Assembly: GCA_964059195.1 (NCBI GenBank)
Contig: CAXKWD010000003.1
Coordinates: forward strand, 22,240,606 to 22,304,605
Reading direction: 5' to 3'
DNA from: Ectobius pallidus
Lineage: Eukaryota > Arthropoda > Insecta > Blattodea > Ectobiidae
DNA: 64,000 nucleotides
Shown: one piece after another, positions 43,139-54,245 of the stretch
How positions within the stretch are numbered: the first letter of the stretch is position 1
Layout of the letters: the number at the start of each line of letters is the position of its first letter
The notes under the pieces: generated by a model
Seen by the model: only the letters and a program-made list of their open reading frames with translations
Databases searched by the model: none
Told to the model about the DNA's origin: nothing
Position numbers and translations under genes: made by a program

Positions 43139-43737
43139 TTATGACCTAAAAATAGTGAAAAAATTACACAAAATTAAAAAAAATACCAATAAATTTACCA
43201 TTATAGCTTATAATAATTAGTTTTTTTTAAGTAATGAATTGCTAAAAGCAATATAATGGATGACAGTGCGTTATATTTGAATTGAAATCCATATCCACCG
43301 ACAAATATTAAAAAATGAACACGAATAAATTTCTTTTGTAACATTCATTGATCCTCCGTTTACAAAATTACTAACAGATAATTTTTAATATTATTAACAT
43401 TTTTATTTTTAAAATATTTTACCATAACAAAATGAAAATGTGAAAAATTACTATCATGATACTACTTATATATATAAACTAGGATCTACTGTACACAAAG
43501 ATCTGAATAGGAATTTTGATGCACACATTAAAAAACATTTCAGAGAAAATGTATCACTATTTCTGTGGGAGTAGATAGATTTTGAATTTGATTAAATGAC
43601 ATGAAAATTGAAACTCAGAAAACGAGCGGTTCAAGTTTGCATGCATGGAAGTTTAAAGAGCACGGTACAAGCAACACCTTTCCGTGTGGGTAAATGGCAT
43701 CAAATTCTGCAGAGTTACATTTCAGGGTATGTTGGAC
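43139..43737. other. Unassigned stretch
   Basis: Very AT-rich with no gene or repeat recognised. Confidence 0.4.
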
Positions 43738-44345
43738 TTTTTGAAGTGAAACTTCTTTAGCCGCGGTAGGGGTAAATCCAGGGCTTGGGTAACGCTCAAA
43801 ATCGTCACGAAATTAGTGAGGTGTGACGGAAACAATCAACTCAATGATTAGGCTTATCCAAAATGTAATCTAAAAATCTAAAGTTAAAAAATCCAAAATT
43901 GAATAATCCAAAAAATTAAAAGATCCGAAAATTTAAAAAATACAAAATTTTAAAATTCAAAGATCCCAAATTAAAAAGTCCTAAAATCCAAAATTTAAAA
44001 AATAAAAATTCCAAAATTTAAAAATCCAAATATCCAAAATTTAAAAAATTCAAAATTCAAAAAATTAAAAAATCCAAAATTTAAGAAATAAAAAATCTAA
44101 AATTTATAAATCCAACAATAAAAAATAAAAAATAAAAAAATCCAAAATATAAAAAATTCAAAAATCTAAAATTTATGAAATCTAAAATTTAAAATTAAAA
44201 ATTCCAAAATTAAAAATGTCCAAAAACCCAATATTGAAAAGTTCAACAATCCAAAATTGAAAAATCCAACAATCCAAAATTGAAAAAATCCTAAAATTAA
44301 AACAAGTTTCACTTCTGTCGCGTGGCGTTCCACGAACACTTTTTT
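43738..44345. mobile_element. AT-core element, copy 2
   Basis: It starts GAAGTGAAACTTCTTTAGCC and ends GTTTCACTTCTGTCGC then GTGGCGTTCCACG, so GAAGTGAAACTT is inverted at the ends. About 450 bp of the core is an irregular AAATCCAAAATTTAAAAA array. It lacks the LINE insertion seen in copy 1 at 5761-6360. Confidence 0.7.
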
Positions 44346-45724
44346 TTACATTGCATAAAAAAATATATTTTTCTTTTTTAGCAGAAAGGCTAAACCAACA
44401 CTTCTGTTATCCCTTAAAGGAAACAAAATTAATTTTATTTTTAAGACCGTCAAAGACTATAAAGTCGATTAGAACACCTTAATGAATTATTAATAAACAA
44501 ATCATGAATCAAATATTATATAAAGAGGAGTAATAATAATTCCAATGAATCATAAACAGGAGATGAGTAGCTTCATGACATCATGGACCGTAATCAATAA
44601 TTTTGTTTTACCTGATCATCTAGCAACAATTTCACTGTCATTTCCTTATTACTATATTCCCACGAGTTCTTTTATTTATTTTTTTAATTCCAGAGATCAG
44701 AGTCATTACTTCATTCGTATTAGCCTTCATCTTATGAAACCGATATGAAAAAGACAAATATGGCCCGCCATAGTTTGTTTTAATTCAGGTTTATTGTAAA
44801 CACCGCAGCAGTTTGTCTTGTATATGGAAAAACTCCTCTCTACCTAAAAATGCAGAAAATGGCCTAAAATTGCGAAAAAAAATTACCTACCTCTTGAAGA
44901 TGGCAAAAAATGCAAAATATAGCAAAAAATAAAAAGTAATTGATTTTAATCAATTATTTTACTATATATATATGCCTGTCCTATTAATCACATAAATGTT
45001 TAAAAGTACATCACAGAATGCACTGGCAATGTACATGCTTTAGTGAACATGTAGTTATACCGTAGCTTTAGTACTGCCGTACAGGTTATAATATGACAGC
45101 ACAGTGAAACGACCTTCAAGTTTTAAACAATCCATCAGCGAGTACATTAGTGCAGGAACATGAAGAAGTAAAGAGTGTCTAAAATAAAATATAGGGTACT
45201 CACATCAAAGTTTAGTGTAGTTATAAAATTAATTTCAACTTCCAGGCTGACCATAATCGCTACCATTCATCATTTTTTATGAACAGTTCATTGAATGAAT
45301 AGCCTATAGGGCTTTGGATGAGATATTGAAACGAAACGTTTGTTTAAAGTAAAGAAACTCATGTGAGTTCCCGGATAGTTCACGTACTGTGGTTATATTA
45401 CTTTCATTTTTTCTCTTCTCATTTTTCTTAGCTTGTGTTGCATAATCCAGGTTTTTTGTAATATGGGCAATCCCTATCCCAGGCATCTTTTTTTATTATT
45501 ATTTTTTAATAATTTTGTCTGACCTGTAGCCAATTATCCGATTGCGTGTTTCTCTTTGTTCTTCTGTTTGCCTTGTTTTCTGTTCGTACACAAACACCCA
45601 TGCCCTAGGCGGGAGTCCTTCACCATGGCTCCAAGGCAATGTTCCTTAGCTGCCGCGGCAAAACCTTGATTATTATCGTGGTTGACAGTATCGTGTGTAC
45701 AGGCATACTTATCACACCTTTTAT
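44346..45724. other. Unassigned stretch
   Basis: AT-rich. No gene or clear repeat was found. Confidence 0.4.
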
Positions 45725-45874
45725 TATCATAGGTAATCCCACAAGAGTTGACGAGTTTATCGCTAGATTCGCGACTGCGCATCAGGAGCGAATTTATCTG
45801 TTGAAACTCGTGAACTCGAGTTGGATTTATTAAGATTATTCCATCCATAAAAATGTAACGGATTATAATATAAT
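45725..45874 (+). repeat. Repeat family R3, copy 3, left part
   Basis: ATCATAGGTAATCCCACAAG to GTAACGGATTATAATATAAT matches the left ends of copies 1 and 2. The rest of the copy resumes at 48550. The 12-bp TATAATATAATA on both sides (45864-45875 and 48550-48561) marks the insertion that split it. Confidence 0.75.
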
Positions 45875-45889
45875 AGTCGTAGTTCTGTT

Positions 45890-46202
45890 GCCATGGATTA
45901 AATTGGACCACTTCGTCACACAGGTATTAACTGGCCACGGCTACTTTGCCGCTAACTTAATCCGTTTCAATCTCACAGACGACGATCTATGCGCTTGTGA
46001 GGACAGCGAACCAGACACCATGTATCATATGCTGTATACTTGTCCTCGATATCGAGAAGCTCGACTACTCCTCCACGAAGCCGCTAGGGCAGAAGAGGAA
46101 GCCTGGGCACCGGACCTCACGTTCTGGACGCGTAAAAACACCTTCCCAGCCCTTAAAACCTTTGCAAAAACAGCACTTCTCGAAAAGTCTATAGTAAATT
46201 AA
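45890..46202 (+). pseudogene. LINE ORF2 C-terminus with CCHC-type motif
   Basis: The frame reads VLTGHGYFAANLIRF, then LCACEDSEPDTMYHMLYTC and PRYREARLLLHEAA, ending EKSIVN with a stop. The LTGHGxFxxYLxRF block and the C-x-C...H-x4-C motif are typical of the region after the RT or RNase H in R1, I and related LINEs. The open frame extends back to 45888, but its first codons are target sequence. About 100 residues remain and all catalytic domains are lost by 5' truncation. Confidence 0.8.
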
Positions 46203-46469
46203 CACACCAAAGTAGACGGTCATTTGGCCACTGCTCCAGTCCGAACGAGGTTTTTGAGGGGTTTCCCTCGTTCTTAGGCGAATGCCGGACTGGTCAATAA
46301 TCCCCTCAAACAGATACACGCACTACAAATCTCTAGAATACATAACTACATGTCACTAAAAAGAAACACACTCGGAAATATTGCACATAAGACCTATCCG
46401 CACTTAGGTCTATCCTGTGCCAAAGTACAAAGACACAAGTTCTCAGCCCAAACACGTCACACCATCAAC

Positions 46470-47936
46470 CAGGGGCGTATCCAAGATTTATTTTCGGGAG
46501 GGGCTGTGATAATCCTAACTTTACTGTCACTAGGGTTCAGAAGTTGATGATCTAAAAACGCCAAAAAATTACCTATAAATTACCTTAAATTTATGAAAAT
46601 ATGACATGAAAAATTTAAAATATGACAATATTTCTAAATATATATCTAAAAAAGGGAATATACAGTAGCATATTAATATAATAATAAGCAAAGGACAATA
46701 TTTTAAGTATGTTATTTGACTACTTTAATATTGTTTACTATATTAATGAATTACGAGATTGCTTTGTGTACAATGGTGGAAAAGTTCATTCTGAACACAA
46801 AATAGGAAAAAATGTAACGAACGAATGAAAATTTCCTAAAAATAACTGGTAGAAAATAAAATGCAAAATATGAGTAAGGTATTATTGTTCATTTTGACGG
46901 AAGACGAACTTATACTACATCCTGCATTGTCTGTGATGTCTCAGAAAAGAGATGACATATCATCAACCTCTGAGCCCTAATTATCACACACAATTATACT
47001 GAACACGTTAGAATAACGCATTTAATCTTTTATTAGTCAAAATGTGCAATTGAACTGTCTACTTTCTGAGAAATTAAAGTGCCCTTATGTGCAACATATT
47101 AGCATGATTTAAGGGTATATGTAGGCTACGTGAATTATTTTGAAATTTATGTTTTTTTGTTTATAGCACTAAAAAAATGTGCTGAATTTTCTGCATCCAT
47201 TGATATATAGTTTATGTAGGTTTAGAAATTATTTGTGGCATTTAAATGGACATTTAAAAATGTTTACATGCTCTGAGCCACGCCCTTAGAAAGGTCAAAT
47301 GAGAAATTCACTATTAACTTAAAATTCAATTTCCCGGTAACTCTTATTTCACACACATATTGTTAGGTAGCTCCACAACCATTAGAGATAGAAGGCTGAC
47401 ATTTTTTACACTAATTTTACATGCATATATGCATAAAGTAGACTACAATGATGCCCATAGGTATAAAATTAAAGAAAATGTGTAATGAAATAATGATCAA
47501 ATTTCAAGATATTTTATATGCGATATATAAAAATTAATTGCATTAAAAATAATAACTTTAGCTGTATAAAAGTAGTCTACTTTGTAGAAAAACATGTTCA
47601 TTATATGCATTAAAAAATAAAAGGCGCCAGAGAAACCAGAAAAAAGTTATGCCTATAAGGAAGTGATCTGAATTAATTTTTTTCATGCTCCTATAAACGT
47701 GTAATTTAAAATAAACTTGGTCAATTTTTTATACTTTTATCTGCTAGTTATGTTCTAGTAAGCCTTGTTATAGGATCCTGTAATTTTTGTCCACTTCTGA
47801 GTTCATTTTCTTGTAAAATTTTAATATTGTAGAACCTGCATTCTTTTATCTTTTTGTGGTTGTTCACGTATATATACCCTTAACGTTTCGGGGGGGGCTG
47901 CAGCCCCCTCAGCCCCCCCCCCTGAATACGCCCCTG
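46470..47936. mobile_element. Non-autonomous hAT element, 8-bp TSD
   Basis: The termini are CAGGGGCGTATCC and the inverse GAATACGCCCCTG. The perfect duplication CCATCAAC is at 46462-46469 and 47937-47944. At 1,467 bp with no open transposase frame it depends on a partner. The right subterminal region has long G and C runs around CTGCAG. Confidence 0.95.
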
Positions 47937-48092
47937 CCATCAACATCCCCTACGGATGTACATAAGGGCACAATAGGTATACACACATCACATATGGTTA
48001 CCAAAATTTGGTCTGACCGGAGGTTTAGGCTTAATTGCTTGGCACTCCGGGGGTAAGGGGGGGCACAAAAAAAAAAAAGTCGTAGTTCTGTT

Positions 48093-48549
48093 TTAATTCA
48101 TCGAAGAGCTAATAAAAACGGAAAGCTGGGATTACCGAGAAACTAACAGAGAGAGAGACACTGAGAAAGACGAACACATAATTCCAAAGACTACTCAGAA
48201 TACAAGTATAGCCAGAGAAAACAGAAGGCTAAAAGCGAAAAACAAACACAGATCGAAAGTTGATACAAAAATACATGTCAAGAAAGACAAACACAGAAAA
48301 AGCTCGAAAGATCAGAAAGCTGAAAGGAATAACCAATGCAGAAAGAAAAACGAGAGATTTAATCAATTCAGAACGAAGGTGAAAATGCACCTCAGATGTC
48401 TATAAACACAAAATAGATAAACAATCATTTACCTAACACTACCAAGTTTCAGAAGGCTAAGGAAAAACAGATAGAATAAGTTATAAACATTGAGAACTAC
48501 TACGAGTATGGCCTAGGGTCGTGGACTCGAAACACAGATAGACTTCTTC
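48093..48549. other. Unknown A-rich segment inserted in R3
   Basis: Together with the few bases left of the LINE (from 45876) this forms a segment bounded by 12-bp TATAATATAATA duplications. It is purine-rich with many GAAA/AGACA words. No ORF or promoter boxes are convincing. It is some type of insertion whose class I cannot name. Confidence 0.45.
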
Positions 48550-49040
48550 TATAATATAATAATTACTTTCGTGCTTTTTTATATAAAAACAAAACTAACA
48601 GCTGCGAGAACACGGCATACTATGAATCAACCATCCATGAATCGATTCGAGTTACATGTTGTGACCAGTGCTACCAATTGTGCATATAAGACAATTTAAT
48701 TCAGGTAAGCTATCAGCAGAACAGAATAAAAGCACACGAACTGTCTTTCACCGAATTGAAATTGTGCTTTAATCGATGCAAATTTATATTATTTCAATTT
48801 CCAAACAAGTTATGTTGTATAAAATAATCTGTTTTCTTGCGTCTTAATGGCAACATGTGATGTTTTAATCACGGCACATTGATGCTTACGTGTCCAGTAA
48901 CGATCTGACGTTTTATCAGGTATAATCCCTTCCTCATATTAACAGCAAGCATTTTATAAGATAAACGATCGTCATGGGTCTATATCCGAGGAATTGGTAA
49001 ACGTTATTGGTCAGTATCAAACATCAGAGTGGAATAGACG
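48550..49040 (+). repeat. Repeat family R3, copy 3, right part
   Basis: It continues the copy that begins at 45725, from AATTACTTTCGTGC through GGTCTATATCCGAGGAATTG to GTTATTGGTCAG. Confidence 0.75.
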
Positions 49041-49438
49041 TCGAAAATAATGAATTTTAAGAATCCTTCTTTAATGACAGAAATCTGCAGAAGTATTCTG
49101 AACGTGGACACTCAAGTGTGGATTGAATCACTATCGGTCGACATGTTTCTTTAATGCAATTTACTTCGCTGGATCATTGTGATCTGATGCCGGTAAATCA
49201 TGAAACGGCAATACTCTGAGCTAATGAAAGTACTCTAATGGCTGCCTATCTCGATGTTCGCCATTCGTTACTGCTAAATACCAAGCTATAAATCACTCAG
49301 GCAAAGATAATTAGAGTTAACTATCCCTGAACTGTTGTCAAGATTTATTTACGGTTCAGAGTTCAAGATTCTATCCTTCAAGTTTCTTTGTTTATTTTTA
49401 GATTCGTAAAGTAGACCCATTTCGAAATATGTATATAT
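49041..49438. other. Unassigned stretch
   Basis: Nothing was recognised. Confidence 0.4.
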
Positions 49439-49440
49439 CG

Positions 49441-49487
<47 letters not shown>
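49439..49487. repeat. (TA)n microsatellite
   Basis: An uninterrupted TA run of about 23 units. Confidence 0.95.
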
Positions 49488-49488
<1 letters not shown>

Positions 49489-49689
49489 ATATTTACAATA
49501 GTTCTTTTGTTAAATATTCATGGCTTTGTATGTTAAAAAGTGCACGATTTTTACTCTTAACTGTATACAGTATAATACAGGTCTAATGTAAATATATCAC
49601 ATTTTAATATATTATGCTATGTGAAGAAACGTTGTATGAGCATAAAGAAATACTTGAGTAGGAAGTTATAAAGTTGCAAATGTAATAGT

Positions 49690-50145
49690 ATATTGCGATA
49701 CAAGTGCCGTAAACGGTGCATACGGATCGAGGAAAGAGTTTGAAAAACGATGTGCTTGCGCCAAGTTTTTTCAATTTCCGAGATCCGTTATGCGCTTACG
49801 GCACGAGTATTGCATGCTATTTTTTGCACGATGATTATTTATATCAATTTATTTATATTAATTGAGATATTAGCTGAAAATATTATGAATATACACTACT
49901 GAAGGTGGATGTTAAATTTCAGAAAGTGATTCGCATGTGTTAAATGTTATGGGAACCGAATATTTGTCCTGGGGGGCCTTGTACATAAAGGCTTGTATTA
50001 TGATGAGTGCCGTAAGTAAATTCTTACCGCACGGAAATTTGTTTTGTTTCCATACCAACAAGATTGCGTGCAGGAATGTCAGCTTACGATCCACGGCAAC
50101 AATATTCGTAAGTACCACTAATTAGTTAAGGCGTGCAAAAAATAT
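49690..50145 (-). repeat. Hairpin-tailed repeat family H, copy 3
   Basis: It is in reverse orientation to copies 1 and 2. The hairpin is at the left (GTGCCGTAA with TTACGGCAC, GATCCG with CGGATC). The far end GGCGTGCAAAAAATATAGTA mirrors the left end of copy 2. Confidence 0.75.
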
Positions 50146-50199
50146 AGTACAGAACACATAATGCGTTTTGAAACATACAGAAGTAAATATTATTTATCA

Positions 50200-50790
50200 G
50201 TAGGGCCTGGAAGTTGGGCAAAATGCCTTTTCTATTTGGGTGGATAAATTGATGACTTAAATAAAGATAAAAATGTTTCCGTACATTTAGGGACGGTAGG
50301 GCCAGTTTTTATTTTGTCTTTTTGCCTATTTTGGCTTATGTTGCCTATTTTAGGATTAAAGCCTTTTTTGCCTATTTTGGATCGTTGTGGATTTTTTCTG
50401 TGATTATTAGCATATTTTAAAAAGGACATAAATAAATGTAATGTATGAAAGTGAAACAAATGTTACAAAAATAATGAGTTATACATTCATGTCACAAAAA
50501 TATTTCTTCAAGATCTTGTTCCTTACAAATGCATTTATTTGTTTTCAAGCAGTCGAAAATTTACATTCTTACTTTACTTCCTTGTAATTAAGGAAAGAAA
50601 GAGTACATAATGTATGTAAAATAAGTAAATTATTTAGTACCTTAGGCAGCTATTTCCATTAATAATGAGTGGGATTACTCTCTGCTTTGACTTTTAATAA
50701 ATTTCAATTTTAATTATATGTATTACTGTCTATTTTCGGTATTTTAAGTGCCTTTTTGAATGCCTATTTTAATAAAAATAAATGCCTGCA
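50200..50790. repeat. GCCTATTTT-rich repeat
   Basis: Many TTGCCTATTTT/GCCTTTTT units recall the hAT at 34098-34748. Possible ends are TAGGGCCTGGAAGTTGG and the inverse of TGCACTTCTA. No TSD was found, so its identity as an element is uncertain. Confidence 0.45.
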
Positions 50791-50837
50791 CTTCTAGACT
50801 CTGCTTGTCAGATAGTGAGCTCATACTGCTAATATAC

Positions 50838-51836
50838 TATACCCTTAGCAAACAGGGATGGCGGTTGAGGCCAGGTAGGTTCCTTCACCCGCAAGCACCC
50901 TCAAATTTACAAGGTCAGGGGACTAGTACCGACCGTAATTTCCACCCCATGAGTCACCTAGTCTACTTCAATCAGTCAATCTTAGATTTTTTAATATGTC
51001 ATTTTATCTTAAAATGTTTGTTATATATTAATTCTACACATAATTACAAGAAAAATTATACCAAACAATGTATAATTTACTTTAATAGGAACATTTATAA
51101 CAAATACATTAATAAAAGTTACGAGAAAACTGCTTTCAAGTCCCATGTTCCTATTAAAGTAAATTATACATTGTTTGGTGTCATTTTTCTTGTAATTATG
51201 TGTAGAATTGATATATAACAAACATTTTAAGATAAAATGACATATTAAAAAAATCTAAGATTGACTGATTGAAGTAGACTAGGTGACTCATGGAAAATTA
51301 CGGTCGGTCCTAATCCCCTGCGCTTGTAAATGTGAGGGTGCTTGAGGGTGAAGGAACCTATACTGCCCGTCTTATTTCTCCGAGCTTGGCGGCCGTTAGA
51401 ATTCTGAAAATTCCAGAGGAGAAAGTGGCATTAGCGGGTGGGGAAGACGGTCAACCGGGTGCGAAATCATCCCTTACTGTTCGTGAAAAACCATACTGTC
51501 ATTTCTGCTGCTAAGAGAAGTGTAGACATGTACGAAGCTAAACCACAATACCGATCATTTTCTTTCTTTTCTTACCGATTTGAAATAAGTTTATCAAAAA
51601 GTCCTGTAGCTAATCTCCTAATCAGTGTGTGGTATCGTAATACTGTAGTAGGTATAACTGTGAGTACAAGCATGTTTTTAATTTTGCCCTAGTTGCATAG
51701 CAACCATCTTCTATCTCTTTCTTCCCTCTATCCACCCTCTGCCACGTTTAAATTTCCGTTACGTAGGCTAGGCTCGGAGAAATAAGGCGCGGAGTATACC
51801 TGGCCTCAACCGCCGTCCCTGCTTGCTAAGGGTATA
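50838..51836. mobile_element. TIR element, left end split by fold-back MITE
   Basis: TATACCCTTAGCAAACAGGG with GGCGGTTGAGGCCAGGTA at the left is inverted at 51790-51836. The inverted match resumes beyond the insertion (TTATTTCTCCGAGC at about 51372 and its inverse at 51770). The TIR is about 70 bp once the insertion is removed. No coding signal. Class unknown. Confidence 0.8.
50878..51358. mobile_element. Fold-back MITE inserted at TA
   Basis: The whole 481 bp is an inverted repeat with arms of about 220-240 bp. It starts GGTTCCTTCACCC and ends GGGTGAAGGAACC. Inner arms share CTACACATAATTACAAG and TAAATTATACATTGTTTGGT or near variants. TA lies on each side (50876-50877 and 51359-51360). The host sequence CCAGGTATAC is intact at the element's other end, so the insertion is proven. 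Confidence 0.9.
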
Positions 51837-52154
51837 CGTGTCCAAGGCATAATAAACTAAACAAGTAGATCTCATTGTTTGTGCTATTCATGTTGGGTGG
51901 TGTCTGAATATCAAATTACTTTGGGTGGAAACGATTTCGCATGTTGTACTTCACACGTAACGAATGCTCAGTTTTCTTCTTACTCTCTGCTCTCCTAGGA
52001 GAAAGCATCGGCACACTTAACTTCACTGAGAACTAGAATAAAGTTAGTTGAAAATCAAGCATTAATAATTTAAATAGCTGCAGACGCTGGGAACCTGCAT
52101 AACATATGTCTCACAATTTTGTTTGTTAAAGGGTACTTGAAAAATAATAAACCC
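51837..52154. other. Unassigned stretch
   Basis: Nothing was recognised. Confidence 0.35.
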
Positions 52155-52680
52155 CATTCAAAATAAAATAAAATCAGGTAAACTGATGTAACAAAGTTCA
52201 AAAATGCTTTTGTTTCATTAGTATAATTGCAATTATGATATACAGAAAATAAGTTATTTTTGTTATCGATTCCCAAGTTAAGCTCCATATCGATTACGGA
52301 AGGACAAAGGTCTAGTTTGATAAGCATATGTGAATGAATAAGTGGGTAGTGTTATTTGTCAAAGCTAACTGTATTGCAACTTCCAAAGCCGTATATGAAC
52401 ACTGTAAAACAATATGTTGGCATGGGAACTGATATGCATTTGATAAATTCTTTCTAATATATTACCATAAAGTAGATACTAAATTGGGCATCAGTCCGGT
52501 AGTGGTCAACCGATTTGGCTTCTTCCTATGGATGTTATAAATGCGTATACTAAGTTACATGAAAATCCAACAAAGCGTATAATTGAGTTATCGCACGTGT
52601 ACAGACAGACAGAAGGACAGCCATCCCCACACAAACTCAGAAAGTACCCTTCTGGCACTTAATAATCCCTTCAAATAAGG
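52155..52680 (+). repeat. Repeat family R4, copy 2
   Basis: It is collinear with 30665-31070 and, reversed, with 57365-57895. The right end has CAGACAGACAGAAGGACAG and AGAAAGTACCCTTCTGGCAC. No ORF. Confidence 0.7.
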
Positions 52681-52710
52681 GATTGAAATTGTACATACAA
52701 ATACTATACC

Positions 52711-53238
52711 TGTAGCCGGCGCGGTGGCTCATGCTGTAGCGCGTGAGCCTGGCATGCTTGCGGTCCCGAGTTCAAATCTCGGGGCCGGCGGGTGTGTCAT
52801 TCGTGGTGGACGGGGTTTTTCTCGGGGTTCTCCCGTTTCCTCCTTTCATTCCACCAACACTCTCCACTTCATCTCACCTTTCCCCCTTTTCATCCTCATC
52901 CCGTTTCTGCTTCGGCAGTCAGAGCCCTTTGGGGGCCTCTCCCGTTCTCCCCGCTGCTTGTGGTCAAGAGGTTGTTGGTGGTGTGTGTCACGAACCTGTC
53001 GGGGCTCCCGGTTGGAGGTACCGCAGGGGGTGGCGCACACGTGGCATGGTAAAGGCTTGTTGGATGTAGGGGAGTTCCGTGGGGGCTCACGGGGGGCTTT
53101 GCGAGTCCGGGGCGGCCTGTGGGCACGCAACTCATCCCATCCCGGAGGTAGGTACAATAAGTCGGCAACGGCTGCGGTGCTTAGGGGCGTTCCCACCCCA
53201 CCTCCCCGCCTTAAGGGGCACAAAATAGAATAGAATAG
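52711..53238 (+). mobile_element. SINE-D, complete, 11-bp TSD
   Basis: The tRNA-like head has box A TGGCTCATGCTG (52725-52736) and box B GAGTTCAAATC (52768-52778). A GC-rich body of about 440 bp follows, then an (AATAG)n tail. The perfect duplication AATACTATACC flanks it (52700-52710 and 53239-53249). At 528 bp it is long for a SINE. A 169-codon frame across it is probably a by-product of high GC content. A truncated relative is at 5395-5737. Confidence 0.93.
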
Positions 53239-53249
53239 AATACTATACC

Positions 53250-54233
53250 GGTACCCACGTCCAACATTTCATTCTACATAAATTATTTTTATGATAGAAG
53301 AATAAAATTTATATGATTTTAGTACGGTGTCTATCTTACCTTATAAATCTTTTTAATTAGAATGGATTTATTTTACCTGATGGAATTAAGCCTTCTCTTC
53401 CATTCAATTAAAAATATTATAATTAAATTATATAAAATGATAACTGTGCTTGTATGTATAACTGTCTTACATAAAAAAATAACTAACTCTAAATTTTATT
53501 TTCACACAATATAATCATGTAAAAATTTGGGAGTTATTACTTTAGATTTCATATTATTTCAGACAGTGTTTATAATTGTGTCAAGAATCAGTATTAACTG
53601 TAAAAAAAGTTTTGTTTGATTATCCTATATTTGAAAGGAAAAGACACCAGCTCTATATATATATTGTATATATGCCTTAAAAAATGACTGTCCGGCACAC
53701 TGGGAGACCCTGAAGATCCACAAATATATACATTACTCTTTACATAAAAAATATCAATCCATTGTAAAAGAAAACGTATAAAAATTATGCAAACAATTTA
53801 AAACTAATTCAGAATATATATAAATGATTGTGCAAAATGAAAAGAGTCTCTTAATGTTCATAACAACAATTAACTGTATCCTCCCCAAGAAGGCTGTAGT
53901 TTTTGTAGTGTCTTCTGAGTCCATGCAAAGTATTTTTGCAGATTGTGATGATACATCCATATGAGAAAAAATTTTCAAGAACCAATGTTATTACAAACAT
54001 TTTATGCAATTAATAGAACACATTCATAATCAGATGTAGTTTTAATCTTTGTAAACTTACCGTACGTAATCCTATAACCCCAACATGCCTTTTTGTGGTA
54101 AAAGTTTTTCTTTTTTAAGTTTGGAGATTTAATAATATATAATCATTGTGAAAATTGTTTTCGGTGCAGTCCGGCATCGGGTAGTATATTGTGTGATATT
54201 TTGATTAGTATCTCATAAATTAAGGTTGTTTGT
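53250..54233. other. Unassigned stretch
   Basis: AT-rich with no gene or repeat recognised. Confidence 0.4.
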
Positions 54234-54245
54234 TGTAATCTGAGT

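Larger units (their letters stand above)
45890..48077 (+). mobile_element. R1/I-like LINE 3' end, 15-bp TSD, split by hAT
   Basis: A 5'-truncated LINE holds the ORF2 C-terminus, a 3' UTR and poly(A) (about 48066-48077). The perfect duplication AGTCGTAGTTCTGTT is at 45875-45889 and 48078-48092. A hAT element occupies 46470-47936. The 3' UTR holds a hairpin at 46236-46293 (CCAGTCCG with CGGACTGG, and ACGAGG with CCTCGT). Confidence 0.9.

Noticed and set aside
45534..45911. 125-codon minus-strand ORF
   Set aside because: It crosses the R3 repeat boundary and the LINE insertion site, so it cannot be an old gene. No domain is visible.
52724..53233. 169-codon gene in GC-rich sequence
   Set aside because: It coincides with the SINE-D body between exact TSDs. 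Overlapping long frames on both strands are expected there from GC content.
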